A stretch of 64,000 nucleotides of DNA, taken from the NCBI RefSeq assembly GCF_947498015.1, contig NZ_CANMIR010000001.1:310001-374000 (forward strand), in the 5' to 3' direction. This document shows positions 63,488 through 64,000 of this stretch, piece after piece (position 1 is the stretch's first letter; each line of letters begins with the position of its first letter). The notes beneath the pieces are model-generated. The model ran no database searches and was not told the DNA's origin. It saw nothing but the letters and a program-made list of their open reading frames with translations. Origin of the DNA: an uncultured Neptuniibacter sp. (GTDB lineage Bacteria > Pseudomonadota > Gammaproteobacteria > Pseudomonadales > Balneatricaceae). A program made the position numbers and the translations under genes.

Positions 63488-64000
63488 TCATAGCGCAATT
63501 CGAAGTGCCAGACCGATCATCACGACACCGCTCACACGATCAAGTTCTTTTGATCTGTTTTGCAGGATCTTTAGCAATCGTCCCTGGGTAATCATAATAG
63601 CGATCCAAGAGAACCAGATCAGGTCGATTAAAACAACGGTCGATAGTAGGATCAGTTGATCCACAAGCGTTTGATCAGCAGATAGAAACTGTGAAAACAG
63701 AGCGATGAAGAACAGTGCCAATTTAGGATTCATCAGTGAAATAAGAGCGCCATCACTGACCGCTGAAAGGTAAGAACCCACCTGCTCTTCGCTAAAGGAG
63801 TGAATTCCACCCATAGAACGTAGAGCTTTGATCCCTAACCAAGCGAGATACACCGCGCCACTGTATGTAATCACCTGATAAAGGGTAGGGTGTTCCGCAA
63901 CGACCACGCCCAGCCCCCAGAGCGTTAATACCGCCCAGAGCGCGACCCCCGTAGAATGGCTCATAGCGGTAACAACTCCATGCTTTCTGCCATTGCCAAG
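63488..64000 (-). CDS. LysE/RhtB family amino acid exporter (N-terminus outside window)
   Basis: At least 170 residues are visible; the frame continues off the right edge (LGNGRKHGVVTAMSHSTG), equal to the LGKGRRAGLLTALG region of LysE proteins, so about 35-40 N-terminal residues are missing. An internal ATG at 63964 is not the true start. Several TM helices, VYLAWLGIKALRS and ISLMNPKLALFFIALFSQF with the N-P-K motif, are typical. Members export amino acids or homoserine lactones. It is separated by 94 bases from the permease gene. Confidence 0.92.
   Translation of the reverse strand, partial: LGNGRKHGVVTAMSHSTGVALWAVLTLWGLGVVVAEHPTLYQVITYSGAVYLAWLGIKALRSMGGIHSFSEEQVGSYLSAVSDGALISLMNPKLALFFIALFSQFLSADQTLVDQLILLSTVVLIDLIWFSWIAIMITQGRLLKILQNRSKELDRVSGVVMIGLALRIAL

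Noticed and set aside
1-64000. CRISPR arrays, insertion sequences, prophage or integron
   Set aside because: No regularly spaced repeats, transposase, integrase or phage structural gene was seen on either strand.

Overview
The window is an ordinary chromosomal segment of a moderate-GC, aerobic-to-microaerobic marine-type gammaproteobacterium. The gene content best fits the Oceanospirillales/Pseudomonadales side: cbb3 oxidase genes followed by hemN, an ANR/FNR regulator and apt; a class I PHA synthase; malate:quinone oxidoreductase; RdgC; RlmM; LapG/LapD; and DUF3080, DUF6586 and DUF1653 proteins. The genus is inference. I saw no tRNA, rRNA, CRISPR array, insertion sequence, integrase or prophage gene, and nothing that clearly looks recently acquired.

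Layout. 1-5227: a partial DUF6586 gene, topA, a one-TM hypothetical, a coupled membrane protein/DUF1653 pair and a UspA protein. 5245-10327: Uup-type ABC-F ATPase, lytic transglycosylase Slt, TatD nuclease and a small glutaredoxin-like protein. 10328-16176: a long gene-free leader, phaC, a coupled SMI1/KNR4 + helical-repeat pair, mqo, a YkgJ-like cysteine-cluster protein and a cold-shock protein. 16566-21719: MATE exporter, DUF3080 lipoprotein, LapG protease and LapD c-di-GMP receptor, probably co-transcribed at least in part. 21774-24715: tusA with a ProQ/FinO-domain protein, an ABM monooxygenase, rlmM and an alpha/beta hydrolase. 25058-36849: ccoNOQP, ccoG, ccoH, ccoI, ccoS, a TauE/SafE-like membrane protein, hemN, anr/fnr and apt, with a perfect FNR/ANR box upstream of ccoN.

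36951-45740: periplasmic hydrolase and thioredoxin-like pair, rdgC, SLAC1-type channel, exported rhodanese, DUF3087 protein, queE, BASS transporter, CDF transporter and IMPACT/YigZ protein. 45713-51594: SulP transporter, a diguanylate cyclase and modABC. 51660-57629: small hypothetical, DinB-like protein, glycosyltransferase, chrA, gor and xthA. 57663-64000: a lipoprotein substrate-binding protein coupled to a membrane diguanylate cyclase, RhlE-type helicase, small thioredoxin + permease pair, and a LysE exporter cut by the window end.

How the genes work together. Micro-oxic respiration is the largest theme: the oxidase, its copper-handling assembly factors, anaerobic haem synthesis and the oxygen sensor are in one 11-kb block. 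Cyclic-di-GMP signalling is the second: two GGDEF enzymes plus the LapD receptor and its LapG protease, although no LapA-type adhesin or type I secretion genes are in the window. Redox and metal or anion handling (Gor, thioredoxins, CDF, SulP, Mod, ChrA) forms a third. I found no clearly new multi-gene defence or mobile system. The most distinctive items are the substrate-binding protein/cyclase operon, the tusA-proQ-like pair, the SMI1 pair, a likely CTG start on the MATE gene, and several unexplained palindromes.
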